Below are positions 25,999 to 34,022 of a DNA stretch of 64,000 bases, piece after piece. This DNA comes from DASUPK01 sp046732465 (lineage in GTDB: Bacteria; Actinomycetota; Thermoleophilia; Solirubrobacterales; 70-9), in NCBI GenBank assembly GCA_046732465.1, contig JBKPND010000029.1, positions 1 through 64,000 of the forward strand, in the 5' to 3' direction. The notes beneath the pieces were generated by a model that was not told the DNA's origin, did not search any database, and saw only the letters and a list, made by a program, of their open reading frames with translations. Each line of letters begins with the position of its first letter. Within the stretch, counting starts at the first letter, position 1. The position numbers and the translations under genes were made by a program.

Positions 25999-26282
25999 GT
26001 CCCGTGCTGCAGAGCTGAGTGAAGTTGGCGTTAATGATCGGCACCTGCTCGATTCGCTCCCCCGTTCGTGGGTATTGAACGACTCCCGCTCGGCTTCGGC
26101 GTGCATCTCCCCCTTCACGCCGGAGGAACGCGGGAGAAGGAGTCGCCGAGGGGGGCGAAGGCGGGACAGGTCTCCCCTCGGCACTCCATCGCTCAGGAGA
26201 CATTTGCCGCGGGCGCGGAGCGTCCCGGATTTGCGCTCACCCGAGCGGTTTCTCGTGATCTGCGGACGGGAACCAATGGGCC

Positions 26283-27065
26283 ATGTTCCGACCGGCAGCC
26301 CCTCTTGAAGCGGCACTGCGCCAGCGGAGTGTCCTCGGGGAGACCTCCCACCGGCCCTGGCCGCTCCCGGATCGGCCCTGGTTCATGGGTCAGACCTGGC
26401 GCCATCTTCTCTTCGCGCATTGGCAGGTTGAGGCGGAACGCCTGGCCGAGCGCATTCCGCCGCAGCTCCCGCTCGACACGCGTGACGGCTCGGCCTGGAT
26501 CGGGGTGACGCCCTTCGGCGTCGAGGGGCTCCGGCTACGCCGCTTCCCTCCGGCACCGATCGTCTCCCAATTCCTCGAGGTCAACGTCCGCACCTACGTG
26601 ACGGTCGACGGCAAGCCCGGGATCTACTTCCTCAGCCTGGATGCGAGCAGCCGGCTCGCGGTCGCCGTTGCGCGCAGGACCTATCGCCTGCCGTACTTCC
26701 GCTCGCAGATCTCACTCGACGCCCAGGATGGCGGCTTCTTCTTCCGGAGCGAGCGCGTCTCGAAGGACGGCGAGCCGGCCGGGCTCGCGATCGCCTACGC
26801 CCCGACCGGCCGGCGGCTCCCGCAAGACGATTCGCTCGCGCGCTTCCTGGCGGAGCGCTACTGCCTCTACACGCTGTCCGAGGGCGGCCGCGTCCACCGG
26901 GCCGACATTCATCATCCGCCGTGGCCGCTTCAGGAGGCGAGTGGGTTGGTCGAGCGCAACTCGATGGCCTCGCCGTACGGGTTGGAGTTCTCCGGCGATC
27001 CGATCCTTCATTTCTCCGAGCGCCAGGACGTGGTGCTCTGGAACCTCGAGCCCACTGACGAGTGA
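26283..27065 (+). CDS. YqjF family protein (DUF2071)
   Basis: 260 residues with the family signature WRHLLFAHWQVEAERLAERI, followed by GSAWIGVTPFGVEGLRL, FLEVNVRTYVTVDGKPGIYF and YRLPYFRS. These are acetoacetate-decarboxylase-fold proteins of unknown activity, widespread in soil bacteria. The ATG at 26283 precedes a 30-residue non-conserved lead. The 285 bases before it hold no clear gene. It is followed after 93 bases by a small acidic protein on the same strand. Confidence 0.82.
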   Translation: MFRPAAPLEAALRQRSVLGETSHRPWPLPDRPWFMGQTWRHLLFAHWQVEAERLAERIPPQLPLDTRDGSAWIGVTPFGVEGLRLRRFPPAPIVSQFLEVNVRTYVTVDGKPGIYFLSLDASSRLAVAVARRTYRLPYFRSQISLDAQDGGFFFRSERVSKDGEPAGLAIAYAPTGRRLPQDDSLARFLAERYCLYTLSEGGRVHRADIHHPPWPLQEASGLVERNSMASPYGLEFSGDPILHFSERQDVVLWNLEPTDE

Positions 27066-27158
27066 GCTTCGGCGAGGAGGGCTGGCGAGGCCCACGTTGT
27101 GAGGACGCGGGATCCGGGCAGGCTGAACCAGGACCCACGACCAGCAAAGGAGATCGGA

Positions 27159-27377
27159 ATGGAAGAGCAGGAGGAAGGGGCGCAGGTGAAGCGGGATGAG
27201 TCGGACGCGGAGCGCGGATCGGACGAGCTGCCGGATCCCGATCGAGAGGGGCCAACCCCCGACCAGGAAAGGGAGGACCAGGAGTCACATGGGGACCGAA
27301 GCCCCCCGCCGGAGGACCTGACGGATGATCCCGCCTACGAGCCCGAGGGCCACGTCAAAGGGATCGAAGGCGGCTAA
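27159..27377 (+). CDS. small acidic hydrophilic protein
   Basis: 72 residues, more than a third Asp/Glu, without hydrophobic segments, so probably intrinsically disordered. The C-terminus (DDPAYEPEGHVKGIEGG) resembles a short conserved tail, D-P-A-Y-x-P...K-x-x-K/E-G-G, that I associate with small actinobacterial proteins of unknown role. ATG 27159 has AAGGAG eight bases upstream, which sets the start. It precedes the nuclease/phosphatase-fold gene on the same strand. Confidence 0.6.
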   Translation: MEEQEEGAQVKRDESDAERGSDELPDPDREGPTPDQEREDQESHGDRSPPPEDLTDDPAYEPEGHVKGIEGG

Positions 27378-27399
27378 GACCGCGTCTGCCGAAAGCCAG

Positions 27400-28248
27400 G
27401 TGCGCCTCGTCAGCTGGAACGTGGCTCGGCGCAGTTCGCGTCTGGTCGAGCAGGCCGCTGCGCTAGGCGGCCGCGATCCCGACGTGGTCGCGCTCCAGGA
27501 GATCACCAGCCGCACGCTGCCCTTATGGAGAGCGGCGCTCGAGACGATCGGAATCAGTCACGTGCGGGCGTCCTTGGACGGGGCCGATCCGGCGCGAGAG
27601 CCGGCGGCCCGGCGCAGCACGGGAGTGCTCCTCGGCTCGCGCACGCCGCTCAGAGCCGCCGCGGCCCTGCCCGTGCCCTGGCCGGAGACCGCCGTCGCAG
27701 CCGTCTCGCACTCCGCGGGCACCGGCGTTGAGCTCCACTGCGTCCACGTCCCGAACGCCGCCAACGGCTGGGTCAAGGTCCGAACGCTGGAGGCGATTCG
27801 CCACGGGCTGGCAAGCGCCGGCCGGCGTCCGCGTGTGCTCTGCGGAGATCTCAACACCCCCCGCCGCGAGCTTCCCGACGGGGAGGTGATCTCATTCGCG
27901 CGCGACTCGCGAGGCCGCCTGCGACCGGAGCGCGGGCCCGAGTGGGACGAGGCCGAGCTTGGCGTCGTTCCAGGGCTCCGTGAGCTCGGTTACCGCGATG
28001 CGTTTCGAGCCCTGCACGGCTACGCGCAGCGCGAGCCGAGCTGGACCTGGCGGCGGATCGCCGGCCACGACGGCGGCTGGCGTCTGGATCACATCTTCGC
28101 CTCGGAGGACCTTCGGCCGGCTTCAGCTGCCTACCACCACGCATGGCGCGAGCAGGGGCTCAGCGACCACTCAGCGCTCGAAGTCGACCTGCATAGGCTC
28201 AGATCAGGACGCTCGCAACGATCGCGAGCGGCGTCCCGATCAGGCTGA
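27400..28248 (+). CDS. endonuclease/exonuclease/phosphatase family protein
   Basis: About 282 residues of the EEP fold (exonuclease III/DNase I/inositol phosphatase). Metal and catalytic motifs are present in order: SWNV, VALQEI (Glu), CGDLNTP (Asp, Asn), GWRLDHIFAS (Asp, His) and LSDHSAL (Asp-His). Members hydrolyse phosphodiesters in nucleic acid or lipid. I use GTG 27400, which puts VRLVSWNV at the N-terminus; the frame extends back to an ATG at 27325 inside the preceding gene. The 3' end overlaps the convergent gene by 50 bases. Confidence 0.82.
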   Translation: MRLVSWNVARRSSRLVEQAAALGGRDPDVVALQEITSRTLPLWRAALETIGISHVRASLDGADPAREPAARRSTGVLLGSRTPLRAAAALPVPWPETAVAAVSHSAGTGVELHCVHVPNAANGWVKVRTLEAIRHGLASAGRRPRVLCGDLNTPRRELPDGEVISFARDSRGRLRPERGPEWDEAELGVVPGLRELGYRDAFRALHGYAQREPSWTWRRIAGHDGGWRLDHIFASEDLRPASAAYHHAWREQGLSDHSALEVDLHRLRSGRSQRSRAASRSG

Positions 28249-29071
28249 CGCGAGCGAAGAAACGCTCGAATGGCCCGCGGTAACCGACGCTCTCCATCAG
28301 CAAGAGGGCTCCGAGATGCCCGAGGTTGATCAGGAAGAATCCGCCGGCCAAGAGATAGCGCAGCGCACACCCACCGGCGAACTGAACGATCGGCCCGCCC
28401 TGTTCCTCTTGTTTGTCGGGGCAGTCAGCCGCGAGCAGGATGAGCGCGATCGTTCCGAGGATCGCGACCGCGATCCCCAGCGTGTCTTGCTTCCGCAGCG
28501 GCGGAAGGTTCCTGGAGATCCGCCGACCCTCCTCGCGGCGCTTTGCCCCTGCCGTAGCCGTTTCGCGATTCTCAACCCGCTCTTGTTTCCCACGGCCCGT
28601 CACCAGCAGCTCTGTCGCGGGCTGGTCGAACTCGCGGTTGACCCGGTCCAGAAGCTCCGTTTCCGCGTAGCTCCGCTCTTTGTCGCGCGCATGGGTAAGG
28701 ACGAGGATGCGCTCCGCCCCATGCTTGAGAAGCTCGTCGCTGATCGCCGTCACCGGATCGGAGTCACCGACCTCCCCGTCGGCGTCGAGACCGACCGAGC
28801 GCAGCGCCTCGAGCGAAGCTTTCAGCCGTTCACGAGCGGGCGGGATCGCCTCATCTACGTCTCCGAGCACCTGCCTCAGCCCGGAGGAAGGAAGGACGGG
28901 GCAGACGAGATGTACCTCCGGGGGGTCGCCGCCAGTCGCGCGATGAACCTCATCAACGACGGCCTGAGCTGCATCACCGGCGATCTCCTCCGTGGCGACG
29001 ATCAGCACCGAGCGGGTCGATCCACTCGCTGGGGTGCCACGATCTGCTGAGTTTTCGCCGGTTCCCTCCAT
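28199..29071 (-). CDS. UspA-like domain protein with C-terminal membrane segments
   Basis: 290 residues. Residues about 20-160 look like a universal-stress/HUP-type domain (SVLIVATEEI start, VGDSDPVTAISDELLKHGAE, ILVLTHARDKERSYAETELL); residues about 195-290 contain three hydrophobic stretches (TLGIAVAILGTIALILLA and two more). The nucleotide-binding G-2x-G-9x-G motif is only partly kept. It could be a membrane-anchored stress sensor. The same VGDSDP element occurs in the protein at 30162, suggesting the two share an ancestry. Confidence 0.6.
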   Translation of the reverse strand: MEGTGENSADRGTPASGSTRSVLIVATEEIAGDAAQAVVDEVHRATGGDPPEVHLVCPVLPSSGLRQVLGDVDEAIPPARERLKASLEALRSVGLDADGEVGDSDPVTAISDELLKHGAERILVLTHARDKERSYAETELLDRVNREFDQPATELLVTGRGKQERVENRETATAGAKRREEGRRISRNLPPLRKQDTLGIAVAILGTIALILLAADCPDKQEEQGGPIVQFAGGCALRYLLAGGFFLINLGHLGALLLMESVGYRGPFERFFARVSLIGTPLAIVASVLI

Positions 29072-29184
29072 CGCGCCGGTGTACCCGAATCCGATCCAGA
29101 TCGAAACACCGGCGGGTGGGCGCTTCGAACCGCTCGAGAGATACCCGGGCGGCTAAGCCGCGCCCGAGCGGGTAGCAGCGATGC

Positions 29185-29505
29185 ATGTGGTATCCCAGCC
29201 TGTCGCAGCTGCGAGACACAGACAGGGCTGTCGGGAAAATCAACGACGGTGGCGGTCCGCGCCGTCTCCGCTTGGTTCGGGTGGGGCACCCCCAGGGCCT
29301 CTTTCTGCCCAGCACCGAGGCGACGGTCGAGGTCGAGACGGTAAGCGGGAAGGTCGTCCGACTAAGGCCTCAGCTCCCGGTGCCCTTCCTCTACGCCTGG
29401 ACATACAGACTTGCTCGTCGCCTTGGTCTTCCCCTTGCCTCGACCCTCGATCCCGAGGACCTAAGTGTCGAAGTGCCCGTGCCCGGGTGGGTTTGGCCGG
29501 ACTGA
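29185..29505 (+). CDS. hypothetical protein
   Basis: 106 residues starting MWYPSLSQLRD. No family recognised; the middle is beta-rich (EATVEVETVSGKVVRLRP) and the C-terminal part amphipathic with several Trp/Pro (VPVPGWVWPD). Codon use looks coding (G/C at third positions). It is divergent from the UspA-like gene and upstream of the zinc-binding protein on the same strand. Confidence 0.45.
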   Translation: MWYPSLSQLRDTDRAVGKINDGGGPRRLRLVRVGHPQGLFLPSTEATVEVETVSGKVVRLRPQLPVPFLYAWTYRLARRLGLPLASTLDPEDLSVEVPVPGWVWPD

Positions 29506-29571
29506 TCCGCGCTTGACCCGCTGCCGGGTCCGTCGCGCACGATGACAATGAAGGCGGCGTAAGATGGCGGC

Positions 29572-29907
29572 ATGGCATCCGAGCGCGAGGAGCGGATTGC
29601 CCGGAACGAGGCGATGTTCCGCGTCGCCAACGAGCGGATGGCGGACTGGGAGGAGCAGCACGCGAGTAGTGCGGTCGAGCCCTACTTCTGCGAGTGCGCG
29701 AATCCCGAATGCGGCGAGCATGTGGATCTGCGCAAGGCCGACTACGAGCGGGTCCGCTCGGACTCGCGCCGCTTCGTGATCGTCCCCGGTCACGAGGCAC
29801 CGGACGTGGAGAAGGTGATCGAGCGAAACGAGGGCTGGGCGATCATCGAAAAGGCGCCCGAGGTGACCGGCGTGGTTGAGGAACTCGACCCCCGCCGCGA
29901 GGGCTGA
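29572..29907 (+). CDS. small zinc-binding conserved protein
   Basis: 111 residues. An N-terminal charged helix (SEREERIARNEAMFRVANER) is followed by YFCECANPECGEHVDL, a C-x-C-x4-C cluster with a His nearby that probably binds zinc, then FVIVPGHEAPDVEKVIERNEG. The combination recurs in actinobacterial genomes as a conserved hypothetical. ATG at 29572. Role unknown; stability under the cluster suggests a structural metal. It is the last gene before tRNA copy 5. Confidence 0.65.
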   Translation: MASEREERIARNEAMFRVANERMADWEEQHASSAVEPYFCECANPECGEHVDLRKADYERVRSDSRRFVIVPGHEAPDVEKVIERNEGWAIIEKAPEVTGVVEELDPRREG

Positions 29908-30020
29908 GCGTTATGCGGCGCCCTGGGACCTACGCGGCGGTCAATTCGGCTAGCTATCCCTAAAACGAACGGCCCCCACCCCCACGGTCTGGCGGATCCG
30001 TATCGGGGCGTGGCGACAAA

Positions 30021-30075
30021 CGAATCGGGCCCCCGCTACTAGCCAAGGGCCCTCTGAAAAGAGGGCCCTTGGTGC
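30021..30075 (+). repeat. eroded tRNA-fMet 3' end plus terminator (copy 5)
   Basis: CGAATCGGGCCCCCGCTACTAG corresponds to the T loop, T-arm 3' strand (CCC changed to GGG) and acceptor 3' strand of tRNA-fMet, followed by the intact 13-bp terminator stem. Only about 18 bases of tRNA remain. The preceding 60 bases share CGGATCCG and further words with the region before copy 6. Confidence 0.75.
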
Positions 30076-30161
30076 TTGTTGCGTCGTCACACGCGGCCCT
30101 CCTCTCGGGCAGTATTCACCTCGTCCAACTCGGCGCGGCCGATGCCACAATCACCACTGGG

Positions 30162-30587
30162 ATGACTTCCCCAGCGTTTACGCGCGTCCTGGTTGTGGCT
30201 CACCAGACCGCGGCGACACCGAGACTGCTTGACGCGGTTCGTGCCCGCGCCCGCCGGTCTCGCTGCACATTCACGCTCCTGGTGCCGCGTCCCTACTGGG
30301 ACCCGGACACCGAGGTGGCCGCGGCCACACTCGAGCTGGCCATCCCGCTGCTCCGCGAGGCCGCTGGCGGCCACGTCGAAGGGATCGTCGGCGACAGCGA
30401 TCCTTTCGTCGCCGTGCAGCAGGCGATCGAGCGAGGCGGGTTCGACGAGATCATTATCTCCACCCTCCCGGCACGGGTCTCGCGCTGGCTCCGTCGCGAT
30501 CTCCCCCACCGCGTGGAGGCGCTCGGCCTCCCTGTCACTGTTGTCACCGCCCAGCAGTCCGAGCGCGCCGTCTCCGACGCTCGTTGA
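30162..30587 (+). CDS. UspA/HUP-like protein
   Basis: 141 residues: FTRVLVVAHQTAATPRLLDAV at the start, LLVPRPYWDP, then AAGGHVEGIVGDSDPFVAVQ and FDEIIISTLPARVSRWLRRDLP. This is the single-domain architecture of HUP-fold stress-like proteins; the ATP-binding glycines are partly missing. Compared with the protein at 28199 it lacks membrane segments. ATG 30162 is chosen because the upstream frame runs into the tRNA copy 5 terminator. It is convergent with the LysR gene. Confidence 0.65.
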   Translation: MTSPAFTRVLVVAHQTAATPRLLDAVRARARRSRCTFTLLVPRPYWDPDTEVAAATLELAIPLLREAAGGHVEGIVGDSDPFVAVQQAIERGGFDEIIISTLPARVSRWLRRDLPHRVEALGLPVTVVTAQQSERAVSDAR

Positions 30588-30608
30588 GCTACATAGGAGG
30601 ACGGTTAT

Positions 30609-31496
30609 TCACCCGCGCGACGCGGCGTCGAAGCGCCGATCGGCGAGCGCCAGGAAAGCCTTCCCCGCTGGGGACGTGACGGCCTCGTTCCACGCCAGGG
30701 CTGTTCGTCGCTGAAGGTGTGGGCGGGTGATCTCCAGAGCGGCGACGTCGGCACCCTTCGCCGCCGAGGAGGGAAGGACCGCGACGCCGAGCCCTTCGGC
30801 GGCAAGCTCGACCAGCGATCCGAGGTCGTCGGCCTCCGCCGTGATCCGGGGATCGAAGCCGGCGTCGCGGCAGGCGTTCTCGAGCACCATGCGCAGGCCG
30901 CTGCCGCGGACGAGCGTGATCATCGGCTGTTCGCGCAACTGGGCGAGGGTGACGGTTCTGCGGCGGCTGAGCGGATCGCCGCGGCGGACCACGAGGACCA
31001 GCGGCTCGGTGGCGAGCACGCTGGTACGGATCTGGGGCGGCAGTGGCTGCACCCCCACCCCGACGACTCCGGTGTCGAGGTCGCCGTTGGCGACGGCCTC
31101 GAGGAGCGGCTCGTTGTGCTCCTGGGTGACCGAGATCTCGACCGCGGGATGGGCACGATGGAAGTCGCCGAGCGCTTCCGCGAAGCGATGGTCCACGGGC
31201 CCCGCGACGCCCACCGTGAGCCGCCCGTGGAGCATGCCGCGCAGGGAGGCGATCTCATCGCGGCCTCGCCCGGCTGCGGCGAGCGCCGCGCGGGCGTGCG
31301 GCAGGAGCGCCTCGCCGGCGGCGGTGAGCCTGACCAGGCGTCGGTCGCGAAGGAAAAGCGGCTCCCCGAGCTCGCGCTCAAGGCGACGGATCTGCGCGCT
31401 GACCGCGGGCTGGGCCACCGAGACGCGGATCGCCGCGCGGGTGAACTGCCCTTCCTCGGCGACCGCGACGAAGTAGGAGAGCTGCCGCAGGTCCAT
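30609..31496 (-). CDS. LysR-family transcriptional regulator
   Basis: 295 residues. N-terminal winged helix (MDLRQLSYFVAVAEEGQFTR, then VAQPAVSAQIRRLERELGEP, the recognition helix) and a C-terminal periplasmic-binding-like effector domain (about 90-290). LysR proteins bind as tetramers to T-N11-A boxes and usually regulate a divergent gene. Here a perfect inverted repeat TTCTT-N5-AAGAA lies seven bases upstream of its ATG and the divergent gene is a small two-TM protein. The effector is unknown. Confidence 0.9.
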   Translation of the reverse strand: MDLRQLSYFVAVAEEGQFTRAAIRVSVAQPAVSAQIRRLERELGEPLFLRDRRLVRLTAAGEALLPHARAALAAAGRGRDEIASLRGMLHGRLTVGVAGPVDHRFAEALGDFHRAHPAVEISVTQEHNEPLLEAVANGDLDTGVVGVGVQPLPPQIRTSVLATEPLVLVVRRGDPLSRRRTVTLAQLREQPMITLVRGSGLRMVLENACRDAGFDPRITAEADDLGSLVELAAEGLGVAVLPSSAAKGADVAALEITRPHLQRRTALAWNEAVTSPAGKAFLALADRRFDAASRG

Positions 31497-31502
31497 AACG
31501 AT

Positions 31503-31517
31503 TTCTTCTGATAAGAA
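31503..31517. promoter_or_regulatory. LysR-type operator
   Basis: TTCTTCTGATAAGAA is a 15-base inverted repeat (arms TTCTT/AAGAA) of the T-N11-A class, between the divergent LysR gene and the small membrane-protein gene. A/T-rich in a G/C-rich setting, it is the likely LysR binding site and may overlap both promoters. Confidence 0.6.
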
Positions 31518-31566
31518 TAAGCGACCTGTCTTTGACTTATGACTGTTGCGGCGTAACGTCGTGGAC

Positions 31567-31878
31567 ATGGCTGATGGGCAGCTCAACAGGTCCTCACGCC
31601 CTCCTCGGTGGCTGGCCGCGGTGGCGATGACGCTGGGGGCGTGGCTGGTGGCGTTCCTCGTCGTGACGGGGCTCCTCACCCTCCTCGGCGACGAGCTGGG
31701 GTCGCTGCCGCTCGGCCTACGCGTGTTGGTGATCAGCGGTGTCCTCGTGGCCCTGATGGTCAACCTGGTGATGCCCGTCCTGAACGTCGCTGTCGCTCGC
31801 TGGCTGCGGGACCCCCGCTCGGCGCCCGCTTCCATCGGCCGGCCCCGGGCGCATTCCGGAGGCGAAAGCCGTGCCTGA
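31567..31878 (+). CDS. small two-TM membrane protein
   Basis: 103 residues with two transmembrane segments (AAVAMTLGAWLVAFLVVTGL and LVISGVLVALMVNLVMPVL) joined by a short loop, ending in a basic tail. The pair plus the MPVLNVAVARWL end closely resembles the C-terminal membrane module of the ABM-type protein at 43660 (PLMTWVVMPRVTRFLRGWL), so this may be the module on its own. It is divergent from LysR. ATG 31567; a TTG seven codons upstream is possible. Confidence 0.6.
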   Translation: MADGQLNRSSRPPRWLAAVAMTLGAWLVAFLVVTGLLTLLGDELGSLPLGLRVLVISGVLVALMVNLVMPVLNVAVARWLRDPRSAPASIGRPRAHSGGESRA

Positions 31879-32015
31879 GCCCCCAGAACTCGAGGCACAC
31901 ACAGGGGTTGGCGCGTATTCGGCCTTCAGATACGCCTTCGCCGTGGTGGGCTGAGGGTTTGGCCTGGAGACGAGGCTGCCCCCCAGGTCGGCGTCTACCG
32001 CGACGGACTACCGCA

Positions 32016-32558
32016 TCACTGCATCACCCCACGAAGCCGGTCACGCCGCGCCGCCGACAGCTCCTTTGGCTTCACGAACGACACCAGACCGGCGCTTCCG
32101 GGCGCCAGCTCGCGCCAGCTGCCGTTGAGCTCCAACGTCGCGAGCGCCGCGGTCGGAAACTTGCTCCTCACTCGCGCGACCTCAGCGCCGCCGCGGGCGA
32201 GGCTCAGCGTGAGGTCCTGGATCCCGGGGTTGTGGCCGATTAGCATCACGGCCTTCACCTCGTCCGGAACCTCGCGCAGCACCTCGAGGAGGGCGGCCGC
32301 CGAGCCCGCGTAGAGCTCGGGCTCGATCCGGACCTCGGCATTCTCGCCCATGCCCGGTGCGATCCGCTCAAACGTCTGGCGGGTGCGCCGCGATGGCGAG
32401 CACAGCACCAGGTCGGGCGCGATTCCCTTCCGCCGCAGATGCTCCGCTATGAGCTTCGCGGCGCGGCGACCGCGAGGCGCCAGGGGGCGGTCGTAGTCGA
32501 CAAGCGTGGGGTCGTCCCAGCTCGACTTGGCGTGGCGCAGCAGATAGAGCCGTTTCAT
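32016..32558 (-). CDS. SixA-type histidine phosphatase
   Basis: 180 residues of the histidine phosphatase (phosphoglycerate mutase) superfamily, SixA branch: catalytic RHAKSSWDD at the N-terminus (RHG equivalent), CSPSRRTRQT and the second catalytic His in LIGHNPGI. SixA-like enzymes dephosphorylate phosphohistidine proteins. The ATG at 32558 gives MKRLYLLRHAKSS; the longer upstream frame is not conserved. Convergent with the two-TM protein gene across a gap of 137 bases without features. Confidence 0.88.
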   Translation of the reverse strand: MKRLYLLRHAKSSWDDPTLVDYDRPLAPRGRRAAKLIAEHLRRKGIAPDLVLCSPSRRTRQTFERIAPGMGENAEVRIEPELYAGSAAALLEVLREVPDEVKAVMLIGHNPGIQDLTLSLARGGAEVARVRSKFPTAALATLELNGSWRELAPGSAGLVSFVKPKELSAARRDRLRGVMQ

Positions 32559-32836
32559 TCCCACTGCAGAATGGCGGGAGCCGACGGCCACAGGCAAGGG
32601 GGGACCAGTCGCTGTTGCTCCTCGCGCGTTGCAGGATCCCTGGGTTCGGTGAGCGATGACTCCAGATCTCGAGCGCATTCCCAGTTAGCGCCTCCTTGGC
32701 GCCAACGCGCCGCAGCCCGGACAAGCCCAGGTCACCGACCGTTACCTGACAGTCGACCCTTCTTCATGGAGACGAAGAGCGGCTATTTCGGCGAGCACAG
32801 AAGTGCTGCGGACTCTCGCGAAGGGTGCAGCCTGGT

Positions 32837-33865
32837 CTATGAGCGAAGCGTTCGTGGAAGCCCGAGGTGTCCGAGGATGGCGGTGTCGGGGGGGAAGGTG
32901 GTGATCGCCGCGATCCGATCTCCCTCGAGCGTCAACACGATCAGTGAATAGGCCCGGGCGATCGGCGCCTGCGGGTCAGGGACGTAGCAGCCCAACGCCG
33001 GCTGGGTGTTGGCGCGAGTTGGCACGATAAGCAGCTTCCCGCGCAGCTCCGCGCGGTAGCCGAGGAAGGCGGCGATCGCCTCGTGTCCCTGGTACTCGAG
33101 CGGCCAGGGCGGCATCGTGAGCAGGGCGTCGTCGGTGAGCAGGGCGACGACCTCCTCGACGTCACCGCGCGCGAACGCGTCGGCGAAGCGCCCCACCAGT
33201 TCGCGCTCCTGCGCGGAGTTCGGCCGCGGTGCTTGGTCGCGGTCGGCGGCCGGCAGCCGCTCTCCGAGAGCCGCGCGGGCCCGCTGCAGGGCACCCTTGA
33301 CCGCCGCCTTGCCGGTGTCGAGCATCTCGGCGACCTCCGCGGTGCTGAAGCCGAGGACGTCGCGCAGTACGAGCGCCACGCGCTGGCGGGGCGGCAGGTG
33401 CTGGAGGGCGACGATGAACGAAAGCTCGATCGACTCCCTGGCCTCGTAGCGTGCCGCCGGTCCGGGTGCGCGGTCGGGGATGTCCTCGAGCAGGACGTCG
33501 GGGTAGGGCTCGAGCCAGATCGGCTCGAACCTGCGTGTGGGCTCAGGCGCCTGATCCATTGCTGGTACCGCTGGTACCTGCCTGGGGCGGCGCGATCGGG
33601 CGCGCAGCGCGTTCAAGCAGCGGTTGGTCGCGATCCGGTACAGCCAGTTGCGCACGGATGCGCGGCCCTCGAACGCCTCGAGGCCCCGCCACGCGGCCAA
33701 CAGCGTCTCTTGGACCGTGTCCTCTGCGTCCTGCAGCGAGCCGAGGATGCGGTAGCAGTGCAGCTGGAGCTCGCGCCGGTGGGGTTCGGTGAGCTCGCGA
33801 AACGCCTCCTCGTCGCCCGCGCGAGCCCGCGCGAGCGTGACCTCGCTTAGGGCGTCGCCCGGCAC
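32837..33865 (-). CDS. ECF sigma factor, SigX5 (TIGR02960-like) type
   Basis: 342 residues. Sigma region 2 (about 15-85; DAEDTVQETLLAAWRGLEAF), region 4 (about 145-205; LPPRQRVALVLRDVLGFSTA), then a C-terminal SnoaL/NTF2-like domain (about 220-335) that in this group modulates activity without a classical anti-sigma factor. It is divergent from a DHA2 efflux pump, a common target of such sigma factors. GTG 33865 is the most plausible start. The 278 bases upstream of the SixA gene (32559-32836) hold nothing I can identify. Confidence 0.87.
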   Translation of the reverse strand: MPGDALSEVTLARARAGDEEAFRELTEPHRRELQLHCYRILGSLQDAEDTVQETLLAAWRGLEAFEGRASVRNWLYRIATNRCLNALRARSRRPRQVPAVPAMDQAPEPTRRFEPIWLEPYPDVLLEDIPDRAPGPAARYEARESIELSFIVALQHLPPRQRVALVLRDVLGFSTAEVAEMLDTGKAAVKGALQRARAALGERLPAADRDQAPRPNSAQERELVGRFADAFARGDVEEVVALLTDDALLTMPPWPLEYQGHEAIAAFLGYRAELRGKLLIVPTRANTQPALGCYVPDPQAPIARAYSLIVLTLEGDRIAAITTFPPDTAILGHLGLPRTLRS

Positions 33866-34022
33866 GGGCTTCTCGCATCGGTATGTCCTGTCGCGGTCAT
33901 CACCGGTAAGGACACCGGCTTGCCCAGGGATGGACCGGCCGTTCCGTTCTCGTCGTCGCCGGTGTCTCAACGGACATGGACCCGAAGACGCGTTTGCAAC
34001 GCGACTACCTAGGAGGGTAATG